Below, in pieces: positions 46,262 to 55,062 of a stretch of 64,000 nt of DNA. The stretch's first letter is position 1; each line of letters starts with the position of its first letter. The stretch is from CATQGW01 sp965262235 (GTDB lineage: Bacteria; Chloroflexota; Dehalococcoidia; Bin125), in contig OZ253504.1 of assembly GCA_965262235.1 (NCBI GenBank), positions 186,001 through 250,000 of the forward strand, written 5' to 3'. The translations under genes were made by a program, and so were the position numbers. Below the pieces are notes generated by a model. The model had not been told where the DNA came from, did no database searches, and saw only the letters and a list, made by a program, of their open reading frames with translations.

Positions 46262-46813
46262 ATGGCCGAAGCTGACGACCGACCGCTGCTGAGTCTCGAT
46301 CCCCCGCTCTACGCAGACGACTTTCTGCCGGCGCTGTGGGTGCCGCTGACCCGGGCGGTGCGCGCCCGCCGACGGCTCGTGACGCTCGGCGAACGCCTGC
46401 CGGCACGCAGCTGGCTGGAGCCCAGCGCCGCGCCCGGCTGGAATCGCCGCGACCAGCTCGCCCATGTCGCGGCGTCGGACGGGCGCTATCACGACGCGCT
46501 GATCGCGGCGCTGAACGACCGGCCGCTCACTCAGTTCGAACCGCATCCCGACCGGCCGGGGACCAACCTCGCGCTGGCGAATCGTCGAGCGCTGGAGGCC
46601 TTCGCGGATGTCAGCGTGGCCGAGCTGGTCGAGCGTCTGCGCGCCGGCAGCGCGCGGACGCTTGAGCTACTGGCGGCGCTCGACGAAGACCACGTGCTGA
46701 TCTCGATGGGCTTCCGCCCCAACGCCCTGTCGCTGACCGAGGCGCTGTCGGACCACGACAACGGTCATGCCGACGCCATCGTCAACGGGCCAATGATGAT
46801 GACATCGCGCTAG
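46262..46813 (+). CDS. DinB/maleylpyruvate-isomerase-like protein
   Basis: This 183-residue helical protein contains PGWNRRDQLAHVAASDGRYH, the first metal-binding His region of the DinB/mycothiol-dependent four-helix bundle, and LTEALSDHDNGHADAIVNG with paired His near the end. These positions fit the three-His metal site. Some relatives are thiol-dependent enzymes. Its stop overlaps the convergent sppA-like gene by four bases (CTAG). Confidence 0.7.
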   Translation: MAEADDRPLLSLDPPLYADDFLPALWVPLTRAVRARRRLVTLGERLPARSWLEPSAAPGWNRRDQLAHVAASDGRYHDALIAALNDRPLTQFEPHPDRPGTNLALANRRALEAFADVSVAELVERLRAGSARTLELLAALDEDHVLISMGFRPNALSLTEALSDHDNGHADAIVNGPMMMTSR

Positions 46814-47640
46814 CGACCGATACGGGCCTGCAGCAGACGCTCAGCGGGCTCGACGGCCAAACGCGCGACGACGGCGTCAACGAGCGCCTCGGCCATCCCG
46901 TCGGCGCTGCGCTGCATCATCATCTGGAGCAACGGGCGGCGCGGGCGCAGCACCTGGGTTCGCTTGGGGATGCCTGCCGCCTTGGCTGCCCAGGCGACGG
47001 CGTCGTCGAGGTCGCCGAGCTGGTCGATGAGGCCGAGTTCGCGGGCGCGAGCCCCGGTGTGCATCTCGCCCGACGCCAGCCTGGCAATGTCATCGCGGGC
47101 GAGGTCGGGGCGGCCCTGATCGACGATGTCGATGAAGCGTTCGTAGATCGAGTCGATGATCGCGCGGAGCTTCGCTTCCTCTTCGGGGGTGGTGTCGCGG
47201 AACAGCGAGCCGATGTCTTTGTATTCGCCGGAGGTGTGGGTGCGCATCTTGACGCCGAGCCGTTCGAGCGCTTCGGCAACCATCGGCAGGACCATGATCA
47301 CCCCGATCGAGCCGACGATCGAGGTCGGCAGAGCGAAGATCGGGTTGGCGGCGCAGGCAACCATGTAACCACCGGAGGCGCCGACGCCGCGAATCGCGGC
47401 CGCGACCGGCTTGCTCGCGGCGAGTCGCTGGGCGGCGAGGTAGATCGACTCCGAGGCGGCCGCTCCGCCGCCGGGCGAATCGATGTCGAGCACGACGGCC
47501 GGAAAGCGCGCATTGCCCCGCAGACCATCAAGCATCCGCGAAACCTCGCGCGCGTTCAGCCGGGTGCCAATCTGCCCCGAGATCTCAACCACCGCGACGC
47601 TCGGCGGAAAGAGCATTTCCTGCAGGTCGATGCGCTCCAT
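46810..47640 (-). CDS. SppA-like S49 peptidase
   Basis: This 276-residue protein has the S49 core: VAVVEISGQIG, VVLDIDSPGGGAAASESIYL, nucleophile S89 in GVGASGGYMVA, TSIVGSIGVI and catalytic K141 in TSGEYKDIGS. It resembles the short SppA type that cleaves leftover signal peptides. No N-terminal membrane anchor was seen, so it may be peripheral or cytosolic. Ser and Lys of the dyad are both present. Confidence 0.9.
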   Translation of the reverse strand: MERIDLQEMLFPPSVAVVEISGQIGTRLNAREVSRMLDGLRGNARFPAVVLDIDSPGGGAAASESIYLAAQRLAASKPVAAAIRGVGASGGYMVACAANPIFALPTSIVGSIGVIMVLPMVAEALERLGVKMRTHTSGEYKDIGSLFRDTTPEEEAKLRAIIDSIYERFIDIVDQGRPDLARDDIARLASGEMHTGARARELGLIDQLGDLDDAVAWAAKAAGIPKRTQVLRPRRPLLQMMMQRSADGMAEALVDAVVARLAVEPAERLLQARIGR

Positions 47641-47747
47641 GTGCTGGGCCTCCTGTTCGATCTGAGTGTATGCCCGCGTTGACCGCAGACTTGTAGCGGG
47701 CGATGCTGTGCGCGCGGGACGTTGTCATGTGACGAGGGGAGCCGCAG

Positions 47748-48125
47748 GTGGCCGAAGTTGCAGTGTGTGCGCTGAGCGAGCTGCCGCCGGGATCGGTCAC
47801 GGCGGCGGAGATCGAGGGCCAGCGGGTCTGTGTGGCGAACGTGCACGGCGACGTGTACGCGGTGCAAGACAAGTGCCCCCACCTGTTCGCGCCGCTTTCG
47901 GTCGGCGCGCTGAAGGGCTCGCACATCGTCTGCCCCTGGCACGACTCCGAGTTCGACATGCGATCAGGGCGGACGAAGAAGTGGCTGCCGACCGGGATGT
48001 GGCACACGATCCACAAGCTGATGCCGACGCCACCGGGCTTCATCAAGCGAAAGATCGAGCCGGACGAGATTCGGACCTATCGAACCCGAGTCTCAAACGA
48101 AACCGTCTACATCTCCGACGACTGA
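47748..48125 (+). CDS. Rieske 2Fe-2S ferredoxin
   Basis: GTG 47748 has GAGGGGAG 7-14 bases upstream. The 125-residue protein has both cluster motifs, C43-x-H45 (KCPHLFAPLSVGALKG) and C62-x2-H65 (VCPWHDSEFD), so it is a small soluble electron carrier for an oxygenase or nitrite-reductase-like partner. The C-terminal tail (MPTPPGFIKRKIEPDEIRTY) is longer than usual. No oxygenase is next to it. Confidence 0.9.
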   Translation: MAEVAVCALSELPPGSVTAAEIEGQRVCVANVHGDVYAVQDKCPHLFAPLSVGALKGSHIVCPWHDSEFDMRSGRTKKWLPTGMWHTIHKLMPTPPGFIKRKIEPDEIRTYRTRVSNETVYISDD

Positions 48126-48174
48126 ACCCGCGCCGCCGGGCCCACCGACTGCCACGCGCCGCCCACCACCTTGG

Positions 48175-48281
48175 GAACGCTCTGAATAACTCTCCCCCCG
48201 CAAAGCGGGGGGAGATGTCACGGAGTGACAGAGGGGGGCAGTCCCGATGTGGAGCTGGGGGCAGCGTAATTCAGAGCTTCC
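48175..48281. repeat. Short MITE copy with GGAACGCTCTGAATAA end
   Basis: The left end is GGAACGCTCTGAATAA and the right end is its approximate inverse, TAATTCAGAGCTTCC. The flanks are CTTG and CTAG. At 107 bp it has one hairpin (CTCCCCCC/GGGGGGAG). It directly abuts the enoyl-CoA hydratase stop codon. Confidence 0.65.
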
Positions 48282-49091
48282 CTAGAAGCCCTTGAAAACA
48301 GGCTCCCGCTTCTCCGAGAAGGCCTTGGGCCCCTCGACGGCGTCCTGCGTGGACCTCGCGATGACCATCGCGTGGTCGGCCATTTCGAGCGCCTCGTGGA
48401 GGCCCGTGACGGCTGAGCGGTAGGCGAGTCGCTTGATCAGCTGCACCGACACGGCCGGCATCCTGCAGATGTCGTTGGCGAAGTCGAGGGTCTGTTCGAT
48501 CAGCTCTTCGCCGGGCACGACGCGCGTCACGTAGCCCATCGCGAGCGCTTCCTGGGCGTCGAAGATGCGGCCGGTCCACATCAGTTCGAGGGCCTTGGAC
48601 ATGCCGACGATCCGCGGCAGGTAGTAGGCGCCGCCGTCGCCCGGGATCAGCGCCATGCGGACGTAGGCCATGCCGTACTTGGCGCGCTCGGAGCTGAAAC
48701 GCAGGTCGGCCATCGAGGCCATGTCCATGCCGGCGCCGACAGCCGCGCCGTTGACCGCCGCGATGTACGGCTTCTCCATGTTGAACAGAGCCCGCGGGAC
48801 GCGCTGGACGGAGTTGCGCAGACTGTTGCGATTGGCGGCGGGCGAGTTGGGGTCGCCGCCGAGCACGTCGGCGCCCGCGCGTTCACGCGAGACGTCGGCG
48901 CCGGAGCAGAAGCCGCGGCCGGCCCCGGTCACGATCACCACGCGCACGCCCTGGTCCTGGCTGGCCGTGTTGATGTAGCCCTGCCAGAGATCGAGCATCT
49001 CGTTGCTGAACGCGTTCAGCTTCTCTGGGCGGTTGAGGGTGATGATCCCGACATGCCCCTGCACGTCGTACAGAACTGCGTCGTCGCTCAT
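48282..49091 (-). CDS. Enoyl-CoA hydratase/isomerase
   Basis: This 269-residue crotonase-fold enzyme has VGIITLNRPEKLNAFSNEML, VVIVTGAGRGFCSGADVS (oxyanion loop), VNGAAVGAGMDMASMADLRF and IPGDGGAYYLPRIVGMSKAL. The usual second-shell Glu is Gly/Asp in GDGGA, so isomerase or another crotonase reaction is possible. It is the last gene of an MFS-SDR-ECH run on the minus strand, 35 bases after the SDR. Confidence 0.9.
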   Translation of the reverse strand: MSDDAVLYDVQGHVGIITLNRPEKLNAFSNEMLDLWQGYINTASQDQGVRVVIVTGAGRGFCSGADVSRERAGADVLGGDPNSPAANRNSLRNSVQRVPRALFNMEKPYIAAVNGAAVGAGMDMASMADLRFSSERAKYGMAYVRMALIPGDGGAYYLPRIVGMSKALELMWTGRIFDAQEALAMGYVTRVVPGEELIEQTLDFANDICRMPAVSVQLIKRLAYRSAVTGLHEALEMADHAMVIARSTQDAVEGPKAFSEKREPVFKGF

Positions 49092-49126
49092 GGGATGGGG
49101 CCTTTCTGGTGGTTGCTGCTGGTCGG

Positions 49127-49918
49127 TCAGTTCATGCGCATGCCGCCGTCGACGTTGAGCGATTGTCCGGTGATGTTTCGCGCGTCGTCGGAGGCGAGGA
49201 AGACGGCGGCCTTGCCGATGTCTTCGGGGGTTTGTTCACGCCCGAGCGGGCAGCGGTCGGCCAACGTCGACTCGAAGGTGCGGCGTTGTTCAACGACCTC
49301 CTCGGCCGTGTCGCCGCGATTCAGGCCCTCAATCTTGCGCCAGAGGTCCGTCCAGAGCAGGCCGGGGCAGATCGCGTTGACGTTGATGTTGTGCGGGCCC
49401 AGCTCGGTCGCCTGCGACTGCGTGATGCTGATCGCGCCGGCCTTGGAGGTGCTATACGCAGCAGCGCCGCCGCCCTGACGTCCTGCGATCGAGGCGATGT
49501 TGACGATCTTGCCGCCGCCCTGTGCTCGCAGGGTCGGGATCACAGCGGCGGAGACCTTCCAGATGCCCTTGAGATTCACGTTGAAGCAGGCGTCCCAGTC
49601 GGACTCGTCCTCATCGTCTCCCCTGTGGTCGGGAAACACGCCGGCGTTGTTGACGAGAATGTCGATCCTGCCGAAGCGGGCCAGAGCACTCTCGACCGTG
49701 TCGCCGATCGACGCTTCGTTGGTGACATCCAGTGCCAGAGCGAGTGTGTCGCTCCCTGACTGCCCGTGGATCTCCGCCGCGGTCTGCTCGGCCAGGTCGA
49801 TCAGGACATCCGCGATGATCACATTGGCGCCCTCAGCGGCGAGCTGTTCGGCGATCCCGCGCCCGATTCCGCGCGCCGAGCCCGTGACCAGTGCAACCTT
49901 GCCGTCTACACGTCCCAT
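49127..49918 (-). CDS. Short-chain dehydrogenase/reductase
   Basis: ATG 49918 gives 263 residues. VALVTGSARGIGRGIAEQL is the NAD(P) Gly-rich loop. DILVNNAGVFPDHRG carries the NNAG motif, and IASIAGRQGGGAAAYSTSKA shows the Ser and YxxxK catalytic residues. CPGLLWTDLWRKIEGLNRGD and NITGQSLNVDGGMRMN complete the family pattern. It is probably a 3-hydroxyacyl or alcohol dehydrogenase in the same catabolic run as the hydratase. Confidence 0.92.
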   Translation of the reverse strand: MGRVDGKVALVTGSARGIGRGIAEQLAAEGANVIIADVLIDLAEQTAAEIHGQSGSDTLALALDVTNEASIGDTVESALARFGRIDILVNNAGVFPDHRGDDEDESDWDACFNVNLKGIWKVSAAVIPTLRAQGGGKIVNIASIAGRQGGGAAAYSTSKAGAISITQSQATELGPHNINVNAICPGLLWTDLWRKIEGLNRGDTAEEVVEQRRTFESTLADRCPLGREQTPEDIGKAAVFLASDDARNITGQSLNVDGGMRMN

Positions 49919-50006
49919 TGAGTCTCCTCGCAGCGCTCGTAGCTGTGCTCGCAGCCGCTGTGACAGCTGTTGTGGCGGCAATCGCGGCAGCCGCAGTGAT
50001 TGATGC

Positions 50007-51263
50007 TCAGGGTAACGGCTGGCTGCCCGTAGACCTGCGGTGAACGCCGATCAGCGCGATCAGCAACAGCAGCGTGACGAAGTTGACCGCGGCGATCGTC
50101 ATCAGCGCAGGCCCATAGCTCTCGGTGGCGTCGCGCAGCAGACCGGCGGCAAACGGCCCGATCGCCAGCGCCACGTTACCGATCGCCGTCTGCACCGCCA
50201 TCAGCGTCCCGAGTCGGCGCAGCCCGAACGTGTCGGACGCGATCAGACCCTGCAGCGGCATCGTCTGCCCCCAGACCAGCCCGGCGATGATCGCTGAGAC
50301 ATAGATCCAGTACAGCGGCCCGGCCGCGATCAGGGCGATCGTGCCGAACAGCATCACGGCGAAGCCGACGCCGAGCGCGGGGCGCAGTCCGAGGAACGCA
50401 GCCATCGGTCCGATCAGGGCGCGGCCGGGGATCGACAGGAAGCTGCGCAGGCCGGTCAGGTAGCCACCCGCCGTCAGCGAGAGGCCTGCGGCGGTCGCTG
50501 CGGGCACGAAGTGGTTGAGCAGGGCGCCCAGACCGAACGAGGAGACCGCCACCACCGCGAGCATCAACAGAACTTCGGGAGAGCGCAGCGCCTCGCGGAC
50601 CGTGCTGTAGCCCCCGCGCGGCGCGCTCCCGGACCGTCCCGGCGCCGCCGCGTCGGTCGACGCCGGTATCGGCGGCAGCCGGCGCACTGTGAGCAGGGCC
50701 GGGATCACGAGCGCCGCCGAAAGCGCCAGCAGAATTCGAACAGCCCAGCGCCAGCCCAACTCGTCCGTCAGTATTCCGGTCAGCGGCATGAACAGCACCG
50801 CCGAGAAGCCGCCGGTGGTGACGAGCACGGACATCGCGGCGATCTGTCGGCGCGGATAGAGCCGCGCGGTGATCGGCATCGTGACGTTGTAGAAGAGGCC
50901 GGCGATGGTGATCGCGCCGCCGGCGCCCCAGAGCGGGATGAAGAGCCAGACGCTGCCGGCGAACGAGGCGGCGACGAGCAGGCCGGTGCCGCCGATCAGG
51001 CCGACGGCGAGCACCGGCCGCGGTCCGATCGCGTCGAGCACGCGCCCGGAGACGATGCTGGCGGCTGCGCCCAGCAGGTAGGAGGCCATGAAGGCGGCGT
51101 TGGTCGCGCCGGAGGACCAGCCCTCCTCCTCCTGAATCGGCCCGGCGATGATCCCGAAGCCGTAGAGGACGAGCCCGTAGGCGCCGATCGTGACGACGCC
51201 GAGCAACACCGCGGGCCACCAGGTGCGCAGCCAGCCGCTCAGCCGGGCCTGAAGATGGGGCAT
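50007..51263 (-). CDS. MFS transporter (monocarboxylate-type)
   Basis: This 418-residue protein has twelve predicted membrane helices, with ILLGVVTIGAYGLVLYGFGI-like first helix (WPAVLLGVVTIGAYGLVLYG), SGRVLDAIGPRPVLAVGLIG as motif A, and ARLYPRRQIAAMSVLVTTGG in the loop after helix 4. It is similar in type to the gene at 32.3 kb but diverged. It is the first gene of the minus-strand run leading to the SDR and hydratase, so it may import their substrate. Confidence 0.88.
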   Translation of the reverse strand: MPHLQARLSGWLRTWWPAVLLGVVTIGAYGLVLYGFGIIAGPIQEEEGWSSGATNAAFMASYLLGAAASIVSGRVLDAIGPRPVLAVGLIGGTGLLVAASFAGSVWLFIPLWGAGGAITIAGLFYNVTMPITARLYPRRQIAAMSVLVTTGGFSAVLFMPLTGILTDELGWRWAVRILLALSAALVIPALLTVRRLPPIPASTDAAAPGRSGSAPRGGYSTVREALRSPEVLLMLAVVAVSSFGLGALLNHFVPAATAAGLSLTAGGYLTGLRSFLSIPGRALIGPMAAFLGLRPALGVGFAVMLFGTIALIAAGPLYWIYVSAIIAGLVWGQTMPLQGLIASDTFGLRRLGTLMAVQTAIGNVALAIGPFAAGLLRDATESYGPALMTIAAVNFVTLLLLIALIGVHRRSTGSQPLP

Positions 51264-51342
51264 CGGAACAGGCTAGGTGGAGCCCGTGTCCACGCAGGCG
51301 GGATCGGTTCGACACACTTCGGCGTTGCGCGCACGCGCCCGC

Positions 51343-51489
51343 TCCGTCATTCCCGCGCCCCCTCCGTCATTCCTGCGCCCCGCTCCGTCATTCCTGCGCC
51401 CCCCTCCGTCATTCCTGCGCCCCCCTCCGTCATTCCTGCGCCCGCCCCGTCATTCCCGCGCCCCTCTCCGTCATTCCTGCGCCCCCTCC
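51343..51489. repeat. Tandem array of CCGTCATTCCTGCGCCCC units
   Basis: About eight units of 18-20 bases, each a version of CCGTCATTCCTGCGCCCC, run to the left end of the next element. The shared GTCATTCCTGCG is the outer tip of that element's terminal inverted repeat. No gene is supported here. Confidence 0.8.
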
Positions 51490-51877
51490 GTCGTTCCTGC
51501 GCAGGCAGGAATCCAGGCGAGCTGGGTGGGTTCGAGAACCGCGCCGATCCTGGACGGCCTCCCGCAGGTCCGAGCGCCCCTCCGTCATTCCTGCGCCTCC
51601 CTCCGTCATTCCTGCGCAGGCAGGAATCCAGGCGAGCTGGGTGGGTTCGAAAACCGCGCCGATGCTGGACGGCCTCCCGCAGGTCCGCGCGCCCGCCCCG
51701 TCATTCCTGCGCAGGCAGGAATCCAGGCGAGCCGGCTAGGTTCGAGAACGGCGCCGATGCTGGACGGCCTCCCGCAGGTCCGAGCGCCCGCTCGGGCGGC
51801 TTGGTGGCCCGTCCGCGGGATGGAGGCCTCGGCGGGACCTGGGTGGTCGCTTGGATTCCTGCCTGCGCAGGAATGAC
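51490..51877. repeat. Inverted-repeat element with extra left-end copies
   Basis: A right end at 51848-51877 is the inverse of left ends at 51490, 51605 and 51700 (GTCATTCCTGCGCAGGCAGG). The complete unit is 51700-51877; the earlier two are partial repeats sharing GCTGGACGGCCTCCCGCAGG. No coding capacity was recognised. It is the same family as 60083-60256. Confidence 0.75.
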
Positions 51878-51978
51878 GGACGAGGGCGGACGGGATGACG
51901 GAGTGATCGACGGAGGTGCGGCGGTGGATGGGGTTGGGGCTGCGACTCAATGTGGCAGATGGGCGATACGCTGCGCGC

Positions 51979-52461
51979 ATGTCGCACTCAGTCACCGTTG
52001 AACGCCAGCGGCTCCGCTTCGCCGCGGGGCACTTCGCCACCTTCGCCGACGAACTCGAGCCGATCCACGGCCACAACTACGACGTGATGGTCGAGGTCGG
52101 CGGGGCGCTGACGGACGAGTCGTGGGTGATCGACTTCTCGTTGCTTAAGCGCCTGACGCGCGGGGTCTGCGAGGAGTTGGACCACAAGTTCCTCCTGCAG
52201 ATGGAGTCGCGGGTGCTCTCAATTCGCGACGAGGGGACGCACTTCGAGGTGCAGTACAAGTCGGAGCTGTCGTATCGGCTGCCGAAGCATGATGTGGCGG
52301 CGCTGCCGATCGACAACACGACGGCGGAGCGCCTGGCGGAGTACATCGCAGATCGGCTGACTGAGCGGCTGGCCTCAGATGGGCCGAGCGGTCTCGCGAC
52401 GCTGCGAGTCGGCGTGGAGGAGATGCCGGGCCAGGCCGGCTGGTTTGAGACGACATTGTGA
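51979..52461 (+). CDS. 6-pyruvoyltetrahydropterin synthase/QueD-family protein without the usual Cys
   Basis: ATG 51979 gives 160 residues. Zn ligands are present as H18 (FAAGHFAT) and H30/H32 (IHGHNYDV), and ELDHKFLL and VGVEEMPGQAGWFE match the family. Cys is usual four residues before the first His of HGH, but here that position is Leu26 (DELEPIHGH). The protein therefore lacks the catalytic Cys of PTPS and QueD and may catalyse another step of pterin or deazapurine metabolism. The flavodoxin-like gene follows 15 bases later. Confidence 0.85.
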   Translation: MSHSVTVERQRLRFAAGHFATFADELEPIHGHNYDVMVEVGGALTDESWVIDFSLLKRLTRGVCEELDHKFLLQMESRVLSIRDEGTHFEVQYKSELSYRLPKHDVAALPIDNTTAERLAEYIADRLTERLASDGPSGLATLRVGVEEMPGQAGWFETTL

Positions 52462-52476
52462 GCGCGTGGTGACGGC

Positions 52477-53016
52477 ATGGTGACGTCGGCGCGGGTGCTG
52501 GTGGTCTACGACTCACGTGGCGTCGTGGCTGATCTGGCGGCGGCGCTGATCGAGGGGGCGGCATCCGTGGACGGGGTTGAGGTCTGGGATCGGCCGGTCG
52601 ACGAGGCGAAGCAGGCGGAGCTGCTGGAATGCGACGCGCTGATCCTGGGCTCGCCGAACTGGACGGGGATGACGGGCAAGCTGAAGCACTGGATGGACTA
52701 CACCGGCGACCTCTGGGAGAGCGGCGAGCTGGCGGGCAAGGTGGGGGCCTGTTTCACCGCTGGTTGGTCGCGCTCGGCCGGCACCGAGGCGACGCTGCTG
52801 CAGCTGTTTCACCTGCTGATCGGCCACGGGATGGTCTTCGTCGGACTGCCGTGGACCGAGGCGATGCGCGAGTCGGGCTCGTACTATGGCGCCACCGCGC
52901 ACGGCGAAGCAACGGAGCTGGACCGCGCCCAGGCGCGTGCGCTGGGCCTCCGCGCGGCGCAGTTCGCCGTGCGTCTGAAGCAGACCGCTGATTACTCGAG
53001 GAGAGAAAAGGCATGA
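52477..53016 (+). CDS. Flavodoxin/NAD(P)H-quinone oxidoreductase-like protein
   Basis: The start is ATG 52477, and the product is 179 residues. RVLVVYDSRGVVADLAAALI is the FMN phosphate loop, somewhat degenerate. LILGSPNWTGMTGKLKHWMD is the WrbA-like second loop, and GACFTAGWSRSAGTEATLLQ is the third. The family uses FMN for quinone or electron transfer. The stop overlaps the next gene start by four bases (ATGA). Confidence 0.82.
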   Translation: MVTSARVLVVYDSRGVVADLAAALIEGAASVDGVEVWDRPVDEAKQAELLECDALILGSPNWTGMTGKLKHWMDYTGDLWESGELAGKVGACFTAGWSRSAGTEATLLQLFHLLIGHGMVFVGLPWTEAMRESGSYYGATAHGEATELDRAQARALGLRAAQFAVRLKQTADYSRREKA

Positions 53017-53897
53017 CCGACTACGAGAACGTGCTGGTTGACATTGACGGGCCGGTGGCGACGATCACGCTGAATCGCCCGGAGAAGCTGAACGCAATCT
53101 CCGGCGCGCTGCGCGATGACCTGGAGGCGGCGCTGCGCGAGCTGAATCCCGGCGACGCGGTGCGGGTGATTCGGCTGAAGGGCGCGGGCCGGGCGTTCTG
53201 CGCGGGCTACGACCTGACGCCGCAGCGCGGGGCGCTGAACTGGCGCCCGAACCAGCGCACGGGCGACCAGGCCTGGGAGCTGGGCGAGTCACGCATCTCG
53301 CTCGACCGCGAAGGCCTGCGCACCAGCGTCGACCGCTGGCTCTGGATGTGGTCCTATCGCAAGCCGATCATCGCCCAGGTGCACAGTTGGTGCCTGGCCG
53401 GCGGCGGCGAAATGATCGGCGCTTGCGACATCGTGTTTGCATCCGAGACGGCTCGCTTCGGACACCCCGCCGGTCGGGCGATCGGGATCCCGCCGACGAT
53501 CGGCATGTGGCCGATCAAGATCGGGATGCTGAAGACCAAGGAGCTGCTGTTCAGCGGCGACACGGTCGACGGAATCGAGGCAGAGCGGATCGGGATGATC
53601 AACCGGGCGATCCCCGATGATCAGCTCGACGCCGAAACGATGGACTACTGCCAGCGGATCGCGAAGCTCCCGCTGGACGGCTTGACGGTACACAAGCACA
53701 ACACCAACCGCTGGTTCGAGCTGATGGGCGCGCGGGTCGCGGCGATGGAGGGCGCAGACTTCGACGCAATCTGGCACGAATCCGCCACCATCCCCGAGTT
53801 CGCGCGGATCTCGCGCGAGAAGGGCCTCAAGGTCGCCCTCGAATGGCGCGACGATCCCTTCGGCGACGGTCGCGGCGCAATCCGCCGCCGCACCTAG
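53013..53897 (+). CDS. Enoyl-CoA hydratase/isomerase
   Basis: This 294-residue crotonase-fold protein has VATITLNRPEKLNAISGALR, IRLKGAGRAFCAGYDL (oxyanion loop), QVHSWCLAGGGEMIGACDIV, GHPAGRAIGIPPTIGMWPIK and LLFSGDTVDGIEAERIGM. It is longer than the typical 260 residues because of an insert (TPQRGALNWRPNQRTGDQAW). Translational coupling with the flavodoxin-like gene suggests a joint pathway. Confidence 0.88.
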   Translation: MTDYENVLVDIDGPVATITLNRPEKLNAISGALRDDLEAALRELNPGDAVRVIRLKGAGRAFCAGYDLTPQRGALNWRPNQRTGDQAWELGESRISLDREGLRTSVDRWLWMWSYRKPIIAQVHSWCLAGGGEMIGACDIVFASETARFGHPAGRAIGIPPTIGMWPIKIGMLKTKELLFSGDTVDGIEAERIGMINRAIPDDQLDAETMDYCQRIAKLPLDGLTVHKHNTNRWFELMGARVAAMEGADFDAIWHESATIPEFARISREKGLKVALEWRDDPFGDGRGAIRRRT

Positions 53898-53903
53898 GCG
53901 ACA

Positions 53904-54821
53904 ATGCGACCGCTACCGACGGCTTCGACCGCTCAGGTTCGCGGCTACGCGCTGCGGGTCTGGGAGTGGCCCGCATCGGGCGAGCCCGCGCGGACGGCCG
54001 CCCTGGTCCACGCGACCGGCTTCCATGCACGGACCTGGGACGCGGTTGTGCGGCTGCTGCCCGAGGACTGGCGCGTGTTCGCGCTCGATATGCGCGGGCA
54101 CGGAGCGTCCCAAGCGCCGCCCGACAAGGCGGGCGCCGACTGGCGCGAGATGGCCGCCGACCTCAACGAATGGCTGACACAGCGCGATCTGACGGATGTC
54201 GTCGCCGCGGGTCACTCGATGGGCGGCTGCATCTGCACGATTGCGGCAGCGACCGGCGATCGGATTGAATCACTGGCACTGGTTGACCCCGTGCTCTTCA
54301 ATCCTCGAGGCCCGATGCCGCCGATGCCGCCCGACGGACTGGCCGTGTCGGCTCGCAAACGGCGGCGGATCTGGAACGGGCCGCGGGAGATGGCGGAGTC
54401 CTTGACGGGGCGCGGCGCCTTCACGCATTGGCCGAAGGAGGTTCTTGAGAGTTATGTTCGCTACGGATTGAATCCGATCGTTCACTCGGGCGAATGGGAA
54501 CTCGCCTGCGACCCAGAGGTCGAGGCGTGGTGCTTCGAACATGCCGCGACGGTCGATCCGTGGCCGGAGATGGCTCAGGCTTCGCAGCCGACGCTGATTC
54601 TCAGGGCGGGCGAGAAACAGGGCCACGGCTCTCCGACGGGTCAAAACGCGGCCGAGGTGTTTCCCAACGCGTTTGAGACCGTGATCGAGGATTCGGACCA
54701 CTTCATCCCAATGCGCCGACCGGATGCCGTGGCGGCGCAGATCGTGCGGGCGGCCGCGTTGCGCGTGCATGACCTCAGCATCGATGAGTTCGGGGGCGAC
54801 CAACTCGGCCTGCCCGAGTAA
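53904..54821 (+). CDS. Alpha/beta hydrolase
   Basis: This 305-residue protein has VHATGFHARTWDAVVRLLPE (oxyanion region), nucleophile elbow VVAAGHSMGGC with Ser, the acid in the LTLILRAGEK-like stretch TLILRAGEKQGHG, and the His in IEDSDHFIPMRRPD. It follows the hydratase by six bases, so it probably belongs to the same operon. The substrate is unknown. It ends in TAA just before the TTAG flank of a MITE. Confidence 0.87.
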   Translation: MRPLPTASTAQVRGYALRVWEWPASGEPARTAALVHATGFHARTWDAVVRLLPEDWRVFALDMRGHGASQAPPDKAGADWREMAADLNEWLTQRDLTDVVAAGHSMGGCICTIAAATGDRIESLALVDPVLFNPRGPMPPMPPDGLAVSARKRRRIWNGPREMAESLTGRGAFTHWPKEVLESYVRYGLNPIVHSGEWELACDPEVEAWCFEHAATVDPWPEMAQASQPTLILRAGEKQGHGSPTGQNAAEVFPNAFETVIEDSDHFIPMRRPDAVAAQIVRAAALRVHDLSIDEFGGDQLGLPE

Positions 54822-54825
54822 TTAG

Positions 54826-54983
54826 GGAAGCTCTGAATGACTCTCCCCCCGCTTTGCGGGGGGAGATGTCACGGAGTGACAGAGGGGGGCTCCCCCGCTT
54901 CGCAACGGGTCGCCCCCCCTCTGCCTTCGGCATCTCCGTCCGCCTTGCGGGGCGAGATGGGATCTGACTTGTTCGGAGCGTTC
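54826..54983. repeat. IS5-like MITE with TTAG duplication
   Basis: This 158-bp element begins GGAAGCTCTGAATGACTC and ends GACTTGTTCGGAGCGTTC. TTAG is duplicated at 54822-54825 and 54984-54987. It is nearly the same length as the copy at 35441-35597 and has the same interior hairpins. It separates the hydrolase from the toxin remnant. Confidence 0.8.
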
Positions 54984-54989
54984 TTAGCG

Positions 54990-55062
54990 CGGCCGTCCGA
55001 CCGAGCGGTGTTCGGAGGTGGTGCTCAACTGCGGCCGATGCGTCGACGACGTATCGCCTCAC
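54990..55062 (-). pseudogene. VapC-type PIN toxin remnant
   Basis: A GTG at 55062 overlaps the antitoxin stop (GTGA). The first residues YVVDASAAVEHHLRTPLGRT match a PIN domain start with its first catalytic Asp. The rest of the domain (about 100 residues) is absent. The frame runs into the MITE and, with the MITE removed, into the hydrolase gene end, so the toxin was probably truncated before the MITE inserted. Confidence 0.65.

Noticed and set aside
50511..52001. Plus-strand frame over MFS gene and CCGTCATTCC array
   Set aside because: Translates repeat DNA (SFLRP repeats) and an MFS shadow; not a protein.
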